From NCBI GenBank assembly GCA_905479495.1, contig CAJQMR010000011.1:124001-188000 (forward strand): DNA of 64,000 nucleotides, in the 5' to 3' direction. Source of the stretch: an uncultured Anaerolineae bacterium. Its GTDB lineage: Bacteria; Chloroflexota; Anaerolineae; Promineifilales; Promineifilaceae. The position numbers and the translations under genes were made by a program. The notes beneath the pieces were generated by a model. The model had not been told where the DNA came from and searched no databases. It worked only from the letters and a program-made list of their open reading frames with translations. This document shows, piece after piece, positions 63,383 through 64,000 of the stretch. Within the stretch, counting starts at the first letter, position 1. Each line of letters begins with the position of its first letter.

Positions 63383-64000
63383 TTATTGGAGGGAGGAAAC
63401 GGCCGTTTCACGCTGTTCTTGTTGAATATGCCAGCGCCATTCACGCATGTTTAGGGCGGCCATGGTGCTGTAAGCCAGGGCGCAGAGACTCAAAAAGAAG
63501 AGTGGACCGTAATTTTGCAGCCGGATTGCCAGCCCCACGCCAACCCAGGCATACAGCGCCAGCCCCAGCTCCACCAGCATGATCCAGTCGAAGTTCAACT
63601 CCAGCAGGGGCGATTGGGGCCGATTGCCCTGCTTGGGGGTGCGCACGAATGGGTGCTCCCGACGGCTGGAAAATGCCTGCAAAATGGCCCGGCCATTGTT
63701 TGGGGCCAGCCCAATGGCGATTAACACCATGGTGGGAAAGTGGCGCAGCCGCCACAGCCAATCCTGGTAAAGTACCTGCTGGCTCATCACAAACAGCAGT
63801 GGCTGGCCGATCCCCGCCACAGAAAAAAGCAGCATCCATGCTGAGAAGTGAAAATCCAGCAGCAGCAGGGGGATTTGCAGCAGCAGCAGCAGCATGAGAA
63901 ACAAGTTGGTGTTGTAAGCCGACATGGTCATGAGGGCATAAAATCGGGCCAGGAGGCTGTGCTGTGGGGCAGTGATGATGGCACGGCCGTATTTCAGCAA
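63383..64000 (-). CDS. Glycosyltransferase family 2 membrane protein, C-terminal part (cut by window edge)
   Basis: The last 205 residues are visible; the gene's 5' end lies beyond base 64000. It has several membrane helices and the conserved cytoplasmic loop GLAPNNGRAILQAFSSRREHPFVRTPKQG, diagnostic of processive GT2 enzymes such as cellulose synthase-like and mannan synthase-like proteins. The N-terminal catalytic domain with DxD and QxxRW is outside the window. It probably makes or exports a surface polysaccharide. Confidence 0.82.
   Translation of the reverse strand: MLKYGRAIITAPQHSLLARFYALMTMSAYNTNLFLMLLLLLQIPLLLLDFHFSAWMLLFSVAGIGQPLLFVMSQQVLYQDWLWRLRHFPTMVLIAIGLAPNNGRAILQAFSSRREHPFVRTPKQGNRPQSPLLELNFDWIMLVELGLALYAWVGVGLAIRLQNYGPLFFLSLCALAYSTMAALNMREWRWHIQQEQRETAVSSLQ

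Larger units (their letters stand above)
419..63990. repeat. Genome-wide palindrome ACGGCCGT (AACGGCCGTT), about 110 copies
   Basis: By hand count about 113 exact ACGGCCGT octamers lie in this window, the first at 419-426 and the last at 63983-63990. Most extend to AACGGCCGTT, and many to GAAACGGCCGTTTC. It is read in all frames: ACG GCC GTN gives T-A-V, AAC GGC CGT gives N-G-R, CGG CCG gives R-P. It also occurs in intergenic DNA (2724-2731, 51048-51055, 53829-53836, 53860-53867). About one copy would be expected by chance. The count is by eye and may be off by a few. Confidence 0.92.

Overview
The window looks like a piece of a Chloroflexota chromosome, probably an Anaerolineae/Ardenticatenia-type bacterium. 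This is inferred from gene content, not from a marker gene. The signs are MalT-like and BTAD-domain regulators, a cyclase-ATPase-TPR giant, very large secreted subtilases, a CSLREA/gingipain-like exoprotein, secreted proteins ending in an '(Y/F)LP' hydrophobic-Lys tail, and DUF2089/DUF4097/SHOCT-like stress modules. I see no rRNA, tRNA, CRISPR array, transposase or phage gene. All large genes appear intact; the last one is cut by the window edge.

Layout. 0-13 kb holds housekeeping and regulatory genes: a MalT-like regulator, an M20 peptidase with pcm, an MBL hydrolase/TetR/YrdB operon behind a tandem palindromic operator, uvrB with a LexA-type box, a secreted PHB-depolymerase-like esterase, an RlmK-like methyltransferase and a ROK kinase. 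13-24.6 kb holds two giant secreted S8 peptidases. Each is preceded by an extended -10 promoter and a long leader with a terminator-like hairpin. Between them lie a lipoprotein, a DUF123 nuclease-like protein and an M23 lipoprotein. 24.6-35.4 kb is a minus-strand respiratory or surface region: 27-haem and 12-haem c-type cytochromes, a 1061-residue exported protein, an FG-GAP propeller and two BTAD regulators. 35.6-53 kb holds a membrane-linked MutS-like ATPase, the CSLREA/C25-peptidase protein with 19 pentapeptide repeats, a soluble-adenylyl-cyclase-like protein, a truncated haemoglobin, a P450, an anchored HExxH protein, a FabH-like synthase and a CcmC-like membrane protein. 53-63.2 kb is a long minus-strand run of small SHOCT-like proteins, two DUF4097 proteins, a DUF2089 regulator and an ABC-2 exporter, probably an envelope-stress module. 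The window ends in a GT2 glycosyltransferase.

The strongest unexplained signal is a DNA word. The palindrome ACGGCCGT, mostly inside AACGGCCGTT or GAAACGGCCGTTTC, occurs about 110 times by my hand count, roughly once per 570 bases, where about one would be expected by chance. It lies in all reading frames and in intergenic DNA, and is absent from uvrB. It resembles HIP1 of cyanobacteria. A second signal is that many intergenic gaps carry their own perfect inverted repeat, built from short words that differ from gap to gap.
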